Numbered from the stretch's first letter, positions 35,974 to 45,844 are shown. The stretch is DNA of 64,000 nucleotides from Flavobacterium sp. SLB02 (GCF_009664855.1 NZ_CP045928.1:3637186-3701185); one strand, 5' to 3'. The notes: generated by a model from the sequence alone, not told the origin. Numbers and translations: made by a program.

Positions 35974-36298
35974 AACAAATAAAAAGCCTGTTTATAAGAT
36001 AAATTTGAGATTTTTGTTCGACGATTTTTCAACATAAGACGCTTTTTTCAAAGAATAATGAATTTGATTTAAAGAAATATAACAAAACACATCAGTATTC
36101 TTCATTAAATAAACATTTTTTCATAATTCCTTAACCCTGATTTATAAAAAACAGCTGTAATTTTTACGAATTTATTTTTTAATAGTGTTAAAAATTGCTT
36201 TTTTAAAAATATACCCCTTAGAAAATTGCGCTTATCCAAAAAATAATAGAGACATAAACAAAACAGCCCCCTAATTTTTACGGCTAAAAAAATAAATC

Positions 36299-36306
36299 TA
36301 TATTTG
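36299..36306 (+). promoter_or_regulatory. Flavobacterial -7 box for the GSII-type gene
   Basis: TATATTTG matches TAnnTTTG and lies 38 bases before the ATG at 36345, giving a short leader. Confidence 0.5.
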
Positions 36307-36344
36307 ACCCAACGAAAAAAACAAAAAAATTAATTTATATTATT

Positions 36345-37361
36345 ATGGCTAAAATTAAGTTAGAGTACATTTGGTTAGATGGATATGAACCAACTCAAAA
36401 TCTTAGAAGTAAAACTAAAGTTGAAGAGCATGAAAATTTCAAAGGAACATTAGAAGAACTTGGAAACTGGTCATTTGATGGTTCATCAACAAAACAAGCT
36501 GAAGGCGGATCTTCTGACTGTTTATTAGTTCCTGTTGCTATCTACCCTGATCCAACTCGTATAAACGGATACCTTGTAATGTCAGAAGTAATGTATGCTG
36601 ACGGAACGCCACACCCTTCTAACGGTAGAGCTACAATTGATGATGATAATGATGATTTTTGGTTTGGTTTCGAACAAGAGTATTTCATCATGGATACTAA
36701 AACCTTATTGCCATTAGGTTTCCCTGTTGGAGGATATCCTGCTCCACAAGGTATGTACTACTGCTCTGTAGGTGGAAAAAACACTCACGGAAGAAAATTA
36801 GTAGAAGAACATGCTGATTTATGTATCGCTGCGGGTCTTAACTTTGAAGGTATTAACCAGGAGGTTGCCTGCGGACAATGGGAATTTCAATTATTCGCTA
36901 AAGGTGCTAAAAAAGCCGGAGACGAAATTTGGGTTGCCCGTTACTTACTAGATCGTTTGACTGAAAAATATGGTTACTATATAGAATACCACCCAAAACC
37001 ACTTGGAGACACAGACTGGAATGGTTCAGGTATGCATGCTAACTTCTCTAACGAAGTATTAAGAACATGTGGTTCTAAAGAAACTTACGAAAAAATATGT
37101 GAAGCTTTCCGTCCTGTAGTTGCAGAACACATTGCAGTTTACGGAGCTTACAACGACCAACGTTTAACTGGTAAACATGAAACTGCTTCTATCCATGATT
37201 TCTCTTACGGAGTATCTGATAGAGGAGCGTCAATCAGAATTCCTTTATATACCGTTCAAAAAGGATGGAAAGGATATCTTGAAGACAGAAGACCAGCTTC
37301 AAACGGAGATCCATACAAAATTGCTGCAAGAATTATCAAAACTGTTAAATCAGCGATATAA
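36345..37361 (+). CDS. Glutamine synthetase, type II (eukaryote-like, beta-grasp)
   Basis: The 338-residue protein is of the short GSII type. LEYIWLDGYEPTQNLRSKTK and WSFDGSSTKQAEGGSSD are the beta-grasp domain with the DGSS motif. The catalytic domain has WFGFEQEYF, EGINQEVACGQWEFQ, WNGSGMHANFS and the C-terminal SIRIPLYT, all catalytic or metal/nucleotide-binding segments. GSII is common in eukaryotes and in some bacteria, including Flavobacteria. It is divergent from GSIII, so the strain has two unrelated-class glutamine synthetases side by side. A strong terminator follows. Confidence 0.93.
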   Translation: MAKIKLEYIWLDGYEPTQNLRSKTKVEEHENFKGTLEELGNWSFDGSSTKQAEGGSSDCLLVPVAIYPDPTRINGYLVMSEVMYADGTPHPSNGRATIDDDNDDFWFGFEQEYFIMDTKTLLPLGFPVGGYPAPQGMYYCSVGGKNTHGRKLVEEHADLCIAAGLNFEGINQEVACGQWEFQLFAKGAKKAGDEIWVARYLLDRLTEKYGYYIEYHPKPLGDTDWNGSGMHANFSNEVLRTCGSKETYEKICEAFRPVVAEHIAVYGAYNDQRLTGKHETASIHDFSYGVSDRGASIRIPLYTVQKGWKGYLEDRRPASNGDPYKIAARIIKTVKSAI

Positions 37362-37383
37362 TTCAAAGCTTAGATTATATCTT

Positions 37384-37420
37384 AAAAGTGCCATCAAATT
37401 TGATGGCACTTTTTTTTGCT
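37384..37420 (+). terminator. Rho-independent terminator
   Basis: AAAAGTGCCATCAAA and TTTGATGGCACTTTT form a 15-bp hairpin with essentially no loop bases left unpaired beyond its tip, then a T run. It ends the GSII transcript. Confidence 0.9.
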
Positions 37421-37748
37421 CTATAGTTTGCCTTTCTGATTGCTATATTTTTTTTCAGGAGCTAATCTTTGTAGAATCCCGAGTGTGATCCTTCGTTTCC
37501 TCAGGATAACAAGATTACGGGTAGCTACGATGGGTAAAAGAAATAAATCCGTTCAAATCTGTGTTTTCGCAAAGCGAATCGGTGTCATCCCCATGCCATT
37601 TACCACAATCTTCCCATGATACACAAAACCAACATCACTAACTTAGAAATCTTTAAGCTTTATTCAGAATTTGAACACAACTTTTCGACAATTAATTTTT
37701 AAGTTAAACTTCAAAAACTATCTTTGTAAATCATTTAAAAAAAGTATC
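37421..37748. repeat. Spacer with interspersed 'cgcaaagcgaatc' repeat
   Basis: No gene is seen. About 37546-37588 is a copy of the 'aatccgtt-aaatctg-gttttcgc..gcgaatc' repeat also present at 10661-10790 and 47183-47233. The stretch 37671-37748 is open in frame with the TerC gene, but has no signal-like or conserved residues and is taken as leader. Confidence 0.5.
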
Positions 37749-38723
37749 ATGATAGTCTGGATTTTGTTTTTATTAGCCGTTGTTTTTATTCTTGCTTTAG
37801 ACTTGGGTGTTTTCAATAAAAACCCACATATTATTAGCACCAAAGAAGCAAGTAAATGGACACTTATTTGGGTGACTTTATCGTTCCTGTTTTCAGGAGT
37901 AATTTACTGGCTTTACACTACTGATTATATCGCAAATCCTGACAATCTAAAACCAGCGGTAGCTTCTATGAAGTTTATTACCGGTTATTTGATTGAACTT
38001 TCTTTGAGTGTAGATAATATCTTTGTGATTGCCATTATTTTCGCCTCTTTCAAAATTCCGCAAAAATACCAACACCGCGTTTTATTCTGGGGAATCCTGG
38101 GCGCTGTAATCTTCCGTGGATTAATGATTTTCTTTGGTGTAATGCTTATTAATAAATTTGCATGGACCACTTATGTATTTGGGCTTTTCCTGCTTTTTAC
38201 TGCAATAAAAATGTTGTTCTCTGGAGAAGATGATGATTTCCAGCCAAAAGATTCTTTTGTATATAAAACATTAGGAAAAATTATTCCCATTACTGCTGAA
38301 ATGGATGGTGAAAAGTTTTTCATTTCTACCAAAACAGCCAAAAGAGCTGCAACTCCATTATTTGTAGCCCTGATTGTTATTGAAGTTATGGATGTTCTTT
38401 TTGCTGTGGATAGTGTTCCTGCTATCTTAGCCATTACATCTGATCCGTTTTTGGTATTCAGTTCTAATATTTTTGCTATTCTTGGATTACGTTCTATGTA
38501 TTTCTTCCTGGCCAATATGCTGGCAAAATTCAGTTATTTAGAATATAGTCTGGTAGCCATTTTAGCCTTTGTTGGATTAAAAATGTTACTTCACGAATGG
38601 ATTCATGTTCCAGAATGGGCTTCATTAGGATTTATTGCACTTTCGCTTTTAGTTGGAATCTTGGTTTCTCTTAAATTCGGAAAAGAAAAAGAACTTACTG
38701 ATACTGATTTGGGAGAGGAATAA
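37749..38723 (+). CDS. TerC/Alx family membrane protein
   Basis: The 324-residue protein has about nine membrane helices and the TerC family signatures LSLSVDNIFVIA and VIEVMDVLFAVDSVPAILAIT, whose acidic residues within helices are thought to bind metal. The Alx/TerC branch exports Mn2+ and helps metalate exported proteins. I chose the ATG at 37749 (MIVWILFLL), as the frame open from a TTG at 37671 adds a Lys/Asn-rich stretch atypical of the family. A terminator follows. Confidence 0.9.
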   Translation: MIVWILFLLAVVFILALDLGVFNKNPHIISTKEASKWTLIWVTLSFLFSGVIYWLYTTDYIANPDNLKPAVASMKFITGYLIELSLSVDNIFVIAIIFASFKIPQKYQHRVLFWGILGAVIFRGLMIFFGVMLINKFAWTTYVFGLFLLFTAIKMLFSGEDDDFQPKDSFVYKTLGKIIPITAEMDGEKFFISTKTAKRAATPLFVALIVIEVMDVLFAVDSVPAILAITSDPFLVFSSNIFAILGLRSMYFFLANMLAKFSYLEYSLVAILAFVGLKMLLHEWIHVPEWASLGFIALSLLVGILVSLKFGKEKELTDTDLGEE

Positions 38724-38747
38724 TATTCTTGAAACATATATTTATAA

Positions 38748-38779
38748 AAAAAGGAAATCTCACGATTTCCTTTTTTTAT
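38748..38779 (+). terminator. Rho-independent terminator after the TerC gene
   Basis: AAAGGAAATC and GATTTCCTTT with A and T runs outside form a hairpin with a four-base loop. A near-identical terminator lies at 40716-40747 after the next gene. Confidence 0.88.
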
Positions 38780-38888
38780 GCCAAAACTAATAAAAATAAA
38801 TATTATACTACAATTTAACAATAAAAAATAAGATAATACTTTTATATTCAATACATTTAGCTCATTATAAATTTTTAAAAGCCTTATC

Positions 38889-40703
38889 ATGAGAAAAAAT
38901 TACATGTACCTCGTTTTATTACTTGTATTTAATACAGGAATTTTTGCACAAAAAGTTATCCTAACACCCACCGCAGTAAATGGAGCCAGTGTAAGCAGTA
39001 GCGGACCAATTAATTTAGGAGGAACTCCTTCTTCAACCGTTTCTTTAGGAGTAAGAGTTGAAATGCCTTCAATTCCTGGAAATACGGGAACGATTAGCAT
39101 ATATTCCTTAAATGGTCTAAACGCCAATATCGTTACAGGAGGTAATGGCGGATCTCTAATTTTTAATGAAGGGAATGTAGCCTCAAGAAGCTTTGTTGTA
39201 AATTTAAACTGGAGTGCTTTCCCTACTTCAGGAGGTTTTATTTTTGCAGAATACAAAACAGCTAGTGGTGTTGCATATAAAAGCGGTTATATTTCAGTTG
39301 TAAAAAATGCCACAATGGGAGGAGGAACAATTAACCCTCCTGCCGATGCTCTTAATCCTTCAAAAATAGCAAATACTTTATGCTGCAATCAAACTGTACG
39401 ACTAGGAGACAAACCAGCACCAATTGTTGGCTCTCAATATGTAGACCCGTATGAAAATTTCATATATGGTATCAATAATCGTTGGAAAGCCAATAATGGC
39501 AGTATTTTAAATTTAGACAATACCAATAAAACTTTATACCTGGATTACACTACAGAACTCAAAAATATAACCGTAACAAGAGAATTAGGATATAAAGGAA
39601 ATAATGAATATCCAAACAAAAGTAATACAATAAATATTACTGTTGTTCCTACACCGATACTTAGAAATACAATTTCTGTTAATGAATCTTTAAATTCCGA
39701 AGGTTTTGTTGAGTTATCAAATTTAAAAAACCTGACGATTTCAGGTTTTAGCTCCATAGTAAACTTAAAAGTTTTACAAGATCCATTTTATACTATCCAA
39801 ACAAGAGATCCCGGAGCAGAGGTAGATGGTTATAAATGGGAGTATACAAAAACGAATTCAGCGCTTGGAGGACCCAGAATATGGGTTACTATACCTAATG
39901 AAAATTCTTCAAACTTAACTTTTTATGACCCATCAGAAAAATCTAATTTAGAAGATACTTATTATTTAATACGAAGAATTGCAATTTATCAAAATATAAC
40001 GAATGCAACTGAACCAATAAAAGTTTTAATTAGAGGAATACGATATAATAATACAATATGTTGTGATCAAAGCTTAAAGATAACTTCTAATACTGAATTT
40101 GAAAAACCGCAAATCATTTCTGGATCACCTCCATTTGTTGAAAGTAATATTGTTCAAGGGACAGGTTTTCTAATTAAATCAATTACATATCAATGGCAAA
40201 ATCAAAGTCTTCAAGGTAGTACACCTTCGATATGGTATAATATTTCTGGTGCAACATCAAAAGATTATCTACCAACACAACCACTTATTGTATCTAATGG
40301 AGGAGGAAGAAGGCCAACTGACGGATTTGAAGTTTCTTATAAATACAGAAGAATCGCCAATATTAATTATCATTTTTACAATGACACTAATAAACTGATT
40401 ACCGGAATCGCCTCTAGTTATAGTAACGAAACTTTTTTAATTGGATCCAAGAACGAGCCGTTCCTAAAGTTATATCCCAATCCTTCTACTTCAATTTTAA
40501 ACATAGAAAGCACAGTTGATCTTACAAATGTCAAATTAACAATTTCAAATATTATGGGAACAATAGTAAACTCAAATGATTATTCACTAATAAGCCCTAA
40601 ATTAATAAGTATAAACGTTGCCAATTATCCAACAGGGACTTATTTTATTACAATTGAAAATCAAAATTTAGGAGTTACACAAAGGGCATTTATTAAACAA
40701 TGA
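38889..40703 (+). CDS. Secreted protein with T9SS type A sorting domain
   Basis: The 604-residue product has a signal peptide ending IFAQ and a C-terminal T9SS type A sorting tail of about 75 residues: FLKLYPNPSTSILNIES, then VKLTISNIMG, then YPTGTYFITIENQ, then a basic end. It should therefore cross the outer membrane by the type IX system and be attached at or released from the cell surface. The body is beta-rich with Gly/Ser/Thr-rich segments and several CCNQ/CCDQ cysteine pairs (about 162, 395). I recognise no catalytic domain; it may be an adhesin-like or structural protein. Confidence 0.85.
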   Translation: MRKNYMYLVLLLVFNTGIFAQKVILTPTAVNGASVSSSGPINLGGTPSSTVSLGVRVEMPSIPGNTGTISIYSLNGLNANIVTGGNGGSLIFNEGNVASRSFVVNLNWSAFPTSGGFIFAEYKTASGVAYKSGYISVVKNATMGGGTINPPADALNPSKIANTLCCNQTVRLGDKPAPIVGSQYVDPYENFIYGINNRWKANNGSILNLDNTNKTLYLDYTTELKNITVTRELGYKGNNEYPNKSNTINITVVPTPILRNTISVNESLNSEGFVELSNLKNLTISGFSSIVNLKVLQDPFYTIQTRDPGAEVDGYKWEYTKTNSALGGPRIWVTIPNENSSNLTFYDPSEKSNLEDTYYLIRRIAIYQNITNATEPIKVLIRGIRYNNTICCDQSLKITSNTEFEKPQIISGSPPFVESNIVQGTGFLIKSITYQWQNQSLQGSTPSIWYNISGATSKDYLPTQPLIVSNGGGRRPTDGFEVSYKYRRIANINYHFYNDTNKLITGIASSYSNETFLIGSKNEPFLKLYPNPSTSILNIESTVDLTNVKLTISNIMGTIVNSNDYSLISPKLISINVANYPTGTYFITIENQNLGVTQRAFIKQ

Positions 40704-40715
40704 TAAAAAATTTAT

Positions 40716-40748
40716 AAAAAAAGGAAATCTTTCGATTTCCTTTTTTTA
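40716..40748 (+). terminator. Rho-independent terminator
   Basis: AAAAAAAGGAAATC and GATTTCCTTTTTTT flank a four-base loop. The hairpin is symmetrical in A and T and lies between two converging genes, so it may work in both directions. Confidence 0.88.
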
Positions 40749-40765
40749 TTTTTAGCCTTTAGTGA

Positions 40766-41296
40766 TTAGTTTAATTTCTTAACATTACTATCATCAATAC
40801 CATATTTCTTAATAACTGCATAATAATCTGAATAGTCAGCTTTATTTATAGATTTAGCCGTAGTAACTATAGGATTGTTACCAGGAACAACTACAATACG
40901 AAATATTTGATTAGTCCTTAAATCAGCTGGTATTGGATTTGCAATTAAATCCAATCCTTCTGTATAAATTTTAACATCATCTTGAGTAAAATCAAATTTA
41001 TAGCTAAAATAAAGCCCTCCATCTGTGTAATAGTGAGAATCAGGAAGAATTGTCCAGACATCTAAATTAGTAGTAGGAGAGAATCCAGCATATCTATATA
41101 CTAAAACGACATCACCTGGAAAAATTCGTGATTTAAAATTAAAATCAAAATCAGAATTAGCAGTCGCACTAAAATTTACTTTTTCAACTTCAAAAACGTT
41201 AGCGGCAACCGATTCACCCGGAGGCCCTTGATCGCCTTCACAGCTTGAAAACACAATTAATCCAACAACTGCGAATAAGGTAAGTATCTTTTTCAT
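40766..41296 (-). CDS. Lipoprotein with short collagen-like start, function unknown
   Basis: The 176-residue product is a lipoprotein (VFSSC, Cys about 19) whose mature N-terminus reads CEGDQGPPGES, a single collagen-like GPPG turn seen in many Flavobacterium lipoproteins. The remaining 150 residues look like a beta domain with aromatic-rich strands (LYFSYKFDFTQDDVKIY). No function is recognised. The frame is open to 41323, but ATG 41296 gives a proper signal peptide (MKKILTLF). It converges with the T9SS substrate gene across a shared terminator. Confidence 0.75.
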   Translation of the reverse strand: MKKILTLFAVVGLIVFSSCEGDQGPPGESVAANVFEVEKVNFSATANSDFDFNFKSRIFPGDVVLVYRYAGFSPTTNLDVWTILPDSHYYTDGGLYFSYKFDFTQDDVKIYTEGLDLIANPIPADLRTNQIFRIVVVPGNNPIVTTAKSINKADYSDYYAVIKKYGIDDSNVKKLN

Positions 41297-41385
41297 AATT
41301 TTTATTTTTTTAAGTTTATACATAAAGGTATTCCAAAAATCAAACCAAAAAAAGCTTTTACGTTTCTTTCTGTAAAAAATTTCTA

Positions 41386-42255
41386 TTATTTTTTTGCAAC
41401 CTGCTGGTTTTTAAGCAAGATTTTATTAAAAAATAGTACATGATAAGGTAGAGAATTCTCCCAATAATCCCAGGTATGCGCTCCGGGACGTTCTATGTAA
41501 TCGTGATCTACTTTGTTATATACCAGTCTTCGGTGTAATTCTCTGTTGGGTTCTATCAAAAAATCATCAACTCCACAATCGATAATTAGAGGTAGTTTAT
41601 TGGCTTTAATTTTATCCAGCATTCCCATTACGGCATATTGGGCATACATTTCAGAACTATCGCTTTTGTCTCCAAAAACAGGCTGCATCAGTTTTACTAC
41701 CTGAGCCGAAGATTCACGATTAAGCATCGTACTCATATCTACCGCACCGCTCATACTTCCGGCAGCGCAAAATAATTCAGGATGTTTGGCAGATAAGTAT
41801 AATGCGCCATGACCTCCCATAGAAAGTCCTGTAATTACTCTTCCGTTTCGGTTACTTATCGTTCTATAGGTTTTATCTACTTTTTGAACTACTTCCTGAG
41901 TAATAAAAGTCTCAAACTGACTTCCTTTATTTACCGGACTGTCCAGATAAAAACTGAATGTCTCTCCTTCCGGCATTACAATAATAATATTATACTGATC
42001 AGATAAATTTTGAACTAGTTTTTTGTTTGGTGTATTTTTCAGCCAATCGCTAAAATGACCGTAAGCTCCATGCAATAAATACATCACCGGAAACGCCGAT
42101 TTGCTTTTTGCATAAGAATTGGGTAATACAACCGCCGCTTTATAGGTTTTGCTCATGGCGGTACTGGCAACTTGTAAAGTATCTACTTTTGCAGCGTAAC
42201 TCATTGAAGAAGCACATAAAAGAACAGCAAACATTAAGATTCTAAAGTTTTTCAT
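41386..42255 (-). CDS. Secreted alpha/beta-hydrolase esterase (esterase D / feruloyl esterase-like)
   Basis: The 289-residue protein has a signal peptide ending SYAA and the alpha/beta-hydrolase fold of the esterase D family. VMYLLHGAYGHFSDW carries the oxyanion loop, GLSMGGHGAL the nucleophilic serine (about 146), GVDDFL an acid-residue candidate and GAHTWDYW the catalytic histidine. Related enzymes are S-formylglutathione hydrolases, feruloyl or acetylxylan esterases and mycolyltransferases. The signal peptide argues for an exported esterase acting on polysaccharide or lipid esters. Confidence 0.88.
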   Translation of the reverse strand: MKNFRILMFAVLLCASSMSYAAKVDTLQVASTAMSKTYKAAVVLPNSYAKSKSAFPVMYLLHGAYGHFSDWLKNTPNKKLVQNLSDQYNIIIVMPEGETFSFYLDSPVNKGSQFETFITQEVVQKVDKTYRTISNRNGRVITGLSMGGHGALYLSAKHPELFCAAGSMSGAVDMSTMLNRESSAQVVKLMQPVFGDKSDSSEMYAQYAVMGMLDKIKANKLPLIIDCGVDDFLIEPNRELHRRLVYNKVDHDYIERPGAHTWDYWENSLPYHVLFFNKILLKNQQVAKK

Positions 42256-42620
42256 ATTTATATTTTTTCTTTTTTGGGATTGTAAATATAGTTTTTTCCG
42301 CGTAAATTATATGAAAAATCCGACTGGTTTTTTGGTAGTAAGGGTTTGCCACTAATTGCACGAATTTTCACGAATTGGATTACGATTAATTTTTTCACGC
42401 AGATTTAAAAAGATTTAAGTGGATGTACACAGATTTTTAATTTTAAATCGAAGTAAAATTTGCTAAAATCTGCAGAATCTGCGTGAAACAAAAATCCACA
42501 CATTTTTCAGACAAAATAAAATCATTTTAATCCGTACAATCTGTGGACAATTACATCGTAAAACAAAAAAAACCATTCGCTGCAACGAATGGTTTTATAT
42601 ATCACTTATTATTTTATGTT
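42256..42620. repeat. Spacer with interspersed inverted repeats and an M13-gene terminator
   Basis: No gene is seen. Motifs 'ttgccactaattgcacgaat', 'cacgcagatttaaaaagatt' and 'aatctgcgtgaaac' alternate in both orientations (about 42345-42560), giving a long imperfect hairpin of the family described at 8496-8823. The end contains the terminator at 42569-42597. Confidence 0.55.
42569..42597 (-). terminator. Rho-independent terminator of the M13 peptidase gene
   Basis: AAAACCATTCG and CGAATGGTTTT form an 11-bp perfect stem with a six-base loop, with an A run that is a T run on the minus strand. It lies 24 bases past the stop. Confidence 0.88.
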
Positions 42621-44657
42621 TTACCAGATTATTACTCGTAAACTATCCGGCTGATACATTTTATCTCCTTTTTTGACATTGAATGCCTTATGAAATTCAG
42701 GAATATTACTCAAAGGTCCATTCACCCTAAATTGTTCCGGTGAATGTACATCAGTCATGATTTGATTGATTTTCGATTCATCTCTTCTGTTGATCATCCA
42801 TGAATAAGCATAAGCAAGGAAATAACGCTGCTCGGGAGTTAATCCGCTAATTTTTTCCTTGTGTTTAAATTGTGCTGTTTTTTGGAATGCTTCATAACCC
42901 ATAATTACGCCGCCTAAGTCGGCAATATTTTCACCTTGAGTGGCATCACCATTTATATTTTTACCCAATATTGCATATTTACTATATTGGTCTACTATCA
43001 ACTTTGTTTTGGCTTTGAATTTTTTCAAATCTTCGGCCGTCCACCAATTGTTCAGGTTTCCTTTTTCATCATATTGACTTCCCTGATCATCAAAACCGTG
43101 CGTGATTTCATGTCCGAAGAAAGAACCACCAATAATTCCGTACAAAACAGCATCGTCCGGCATACGTCCTTCGTAACCCGGAACAATAATGTTACAAGCC
43201 GGAATTACGATTTCGTTATTACTAGGATTATAATACGCATTGTACGTTTGCGGCTGCATCACCCATTCGTTTCTGTCGACAGGTTTTCCAAATTTGTTGA
43301 TCATGTATTGATAATCCCAAATATAAGCTTTCATGACATTGCCACAATATGATTTTCGATCTATAGAAAGTGCGCTCATATCCTTCCATTTATCAGGATA
43401 ACCCAATTTCATGACCATTTTACTCAACTTAAATAAAGCTTTCTGTTTAGTAGGTTCGCTCATCCAGTCCAGTTTTTTAATATGTAAAGCAAAGACATCA
43501 CGAATATTATTTCCTACTTCCAGCAACTTCTCTTTAACGCCTTTTGGCATGTAATCACTAACATACACCTGACCTACCAATTCTCCTAAAGATGAATCTG
43601 TTTGTTCTACTACCCTTTTCCAACGTGGTTTTTGAGTTGCAACACCATTTAGTACTGTCGAATAAAATTTGAAATTTTCTTTTTCGATCGCTGCGTTCAA
43701 ATATGGAGCGTAAGCACTAACAAGGTTAAACTTAAGATAGGTTTTCCAATCTTCGATCGTATATTTTTTTATCGTGGTATTTAATGCTTTAAAAAATTCC
43801 GGCTGCCCTACTATAATTGTATCCGCTTTTGCAATACCTAAAATTGGCAATACTTTTTTCCAGTCGATATCTGGTGTAAGCGTATTGAACTTTTCTACAG
43901 ATATCTTATTATAATTTTTTATAGGATCACGAAGCGCTTCTAATTTTCGGGATGATTTTGCCAGTTCGGTTTCGAGTTTCATAATCGATGCTGCATTTTT
44001 TACCGCAACTGATTCTTCATCTCCTGTAAATCGCATCATGTTTTTAAGATGAGACAAATAAGCCGCACGAATTTCGACATTTCGTTTGTCCGAATCAAGA
44101 TAATAATCTCTCTGTTTCATTCCTAAACCGCCTTGCCCGAAAAACAGCGCATATTTTGTACTGATTTTATCGTCTTGCGAAACATAAAATGTAAATGCCG
44201 GATCTGCTCCTACGGTTTGCAAATGTGCAATTGTATTGACCAGTCCTGAAACATCTTTAATTTCGTTGATTTTTTTGATTTCGGTATCTAGCGGAGACAA
44301 ACCTGCTTTTTCAATGGCAATCGTATCCATACCCGAAGCATAAAAATCACCTATTTTTTGTTTGTTGCTTCCTTTTGCCGCCGATTCATCTTTAGCCGAA
44401 TTTTCGCAGATACTTTTAATTTGTCCGTTGATCGTATCAACTACAGTTCTCATTATTCCGTTACTGCTATCCGTTTTCGAAATAGGATTTTTTTTGAACC
44501 AGCCATTATTGGCATAATTAAAAAAATCATCGGCCGGATTGATGGTGGTATCGCGATTGGTAATTAAAGGATCTGAAAATGCGACTTCTTTTTTATTACA
44601 GCTAAAAAATGTCATTCCGATAAGAAGGAATGTAACAGGTTTTCTAAATAAACTCAT
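42621..44657 (-). CDS. M13 family metallopeptidase (neprilysin-like) lipoprotein
   Basis: The 678-residue protein has a lipoprotein signal (GMTFFSC, Cys about 20). It contains the N-terminal M13 domain (DDFFNYANNGWFKKNPI) and the catalytic zinc domain with HEITH (FFGHEITHGFDDQG, about 518), the third ligand glutamate and aspartate in GENIADLGG, and substrate-binding NAYYNPSNNEI. M13 enzymes cleave small peptides on the outside of the membrane. Length is typical (about 680). It is monocistronic. Confidence 0.93.
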   Translation of the reverse strand: MSLFRKPVTFLLIGMTFFSCNKKEVAFSDPLITNRDTTINPADDFFNYANNGWFKKNPISKTDSSNGIMRTVVDTINGQIKSICENSAKDESAAKGSNKQKIGDFYASGMDTIAIEKAGLSPLDTEIKKINEIKDVSGLVNTIAHLQTVGADPAFTFYVSQDDKISTKYALFFGQGGLGMKQRDYYLDSDKRNVEIRAAYLSHLKNMMRFTGDEESVAVKNAASIMKLETELAKSSRKLEALRDPIKNYNKISVEKFNTLTPDIDWKKVLPILGIAKADTIIVGQPEFFKALNTTIKKYTIEDWKTYLKFNLVSAYAPYLNAAIEKENFKFYSTVLNGVATQKPRWKRVVEQTDSSLGELVGQVYVSDYMPKGVKEKLLEVGNNIRDVFALHIKKLDWMSEPTKQKALFKLSKMVMKLGYPDKWKDMSALSIDRKSYCGNVMKAYIWDYQYMINKFGKPVDRNEWVMQPQTYNAYYNPSNNEIVIPACNIIVPGYEGRMPDDAVLYGIIGGSFFGHEITHGFDDQGSQYDEKGNLNNWWTAEDLKKFKAKTKLIVDQYSKYAILGKNINGDATQGENIADLGGVIMGYEAFQKTAQFKHKEKISGLTPEQRYFLAYAYSWMINRRDESKINQIMTDVHSPEQFRVNGPLSNIPEFHKAFNVKKGDKMYQPDSLRVIIW

Positions 44658-44946
44658 TCGGTTATAAATTTTGGTTGATGGAAATAATTCATTATTTGAA
44701 TTGTTATAATTTCAAGATAACAAGCATGTAAATATAATTTTTATAACAACATCAAAAATTAAAAAAATCCAAATTTTAAATTCCAAATTCCCAAAAAAAG
44801 CTTCAACTACGCTTAGCTAGACAGAATAAAAAAAATTGCCACTAATTCTACAAATTGGCACTAATTTTTTCTAAGTAAAATAAAAATATTATTTCGTGCT
44901 AATTTGTAAATTCGTGGCAAAAAATCTAAAGCTTCCTCCTATAGAA

Positions 44947-45819
44947 TTAGCTAATAATAATTTTGTGTTCGTGACGGTATTGCGAAGCGCTTTTACCGGT
45001 GTATTGTTTGAAAGATTTACTAAAATGACTAAAATTATTAAAGCCGCTTTCGTAACATACTTCATTTATGCTTATTGGTTTTTCGGCCAGTAGTTTTGAG
45101 GCATGAACCAAACGATATTCGTTTACGAATTCTGTAAAGGTTTTATTGGAAATCTTCTTAAAATAACGGCAAAATGAAGGCGTTGTCATACTTACCAGAC
45201 TTGAAACCTCATCTATTGCGATAGATTCCTGAAAATGATCTTTTACATAATTAAAAATAACATTGATACGATCATTGTCCTGTGTTTGCAATTCTAACGA
45301 AAATCCGTCGGCATTAAGCACAGTATATTCTTCAGAAGAATCTAATTCGTCTAAAACACTCAGGAGCGTCAATAAACGTTCAAAAGGAAGCTGGTGTTCC
45401 ATCATCTCGATTTTCTTACCGATTCTTTTTTTAGTTTCTCCGCCAAAAGCAATTCCGGCTTTTGCCTGACTAAAAAGATTTTGTATCTTTTTCATTTCGG
45501 GAGCAACAAAAAAATCGTTCCCTAAAAACTCCGGTTTTATATGAATAACGGTTTCATTAATGTTTCCCGTTTGTTCATTTGTAAAACCACAATGTGGTAA
45601 ATTAGCACCTATAAGTATCAAACTACCATTCGTATAATAAGAAACGTGGCTTCCTATTTGTCTTTTGCCCGCCCCACCATTTATATAAACCAACTCGATT
45701 TCTGGATGATAATGCCATAAATGCGCTTTACTATTGGTCTTTTCGGCGTGCTTTGTGTAGGTAAAAGAACTTCCGTATGAGTTTGATATCACTTCAAGAG
45801 CTGGGGCAATTGTCTTCAT
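44947..45819 (-). CDS. AraC family transcriptional regulator
   Basis: The 290-residue protein has an N-terminal cupin-like sensor domain (about 20-110, HLWHYHPEIELVYINGG) and a C-terminal AraC DNA-binding domain with two helix-turn-helix motifs. The second ends in the signature SINEVCYESGFNNFSHFSKSF with PxxYR-type QYR. I chose ATG 45819, as the frame from 45861 adds a hydrophobic leader encoded by upstream AT-rich DNA. Its upstream region carries a 70-bp element that recurs before two of the small secreted-protein genes on the other strand, which suggests it may control itself and them. Confidence 0.88.
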   Translation of the reverse strand: MKTIAPALEVISNSYGSSFTYTKHAEKTNSKAHLWHYHPEIELVYINGGAGKRQIGSHVSYYTNGSLILIGANLPHCGFTNEQTGNINETVIHIKPEFLGNDFFVAPEMKKIQNLFSQAKAGIAFGGETKKRIGKKIEMMEHQLPFERLLTLLSVLDELDSSEEYTVLNADGFSLELQTQDNDRINVIFNYVKDHFQESIAIDEVSSLVSMTTPSFCRYFKKISNKTFTEFVNEYRLVHASKLLAEKPISINEVCYESGFNNFSHFSKSFKQYTGKSASQYRHEHKIIIS

Positions 45820-45844
45820 GATAATTTCTTTAAAAAATAATAGC

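Larger units (their letters stand above)
35918..36344. promoter_or_regulatory. Divergent promoter region between two glutamine synthetase genes
   Basis: No gene is seen in these 427 very AT-rich bases. They carry one -7 box for each direction (minus strand 35966-35973 and plus strand 36299-36306, both TATATTTG). No obvious nitrogen-regulator palindrome was recognised. Confidence 0.55.

Noticed and set aside
37671..37748. TTG-initiated 26-residue extension of the TerC protein
   Set aside because: The extension is atypical for the family, while MIVWILFLL at 37749 begins the first membrane helix as usual.
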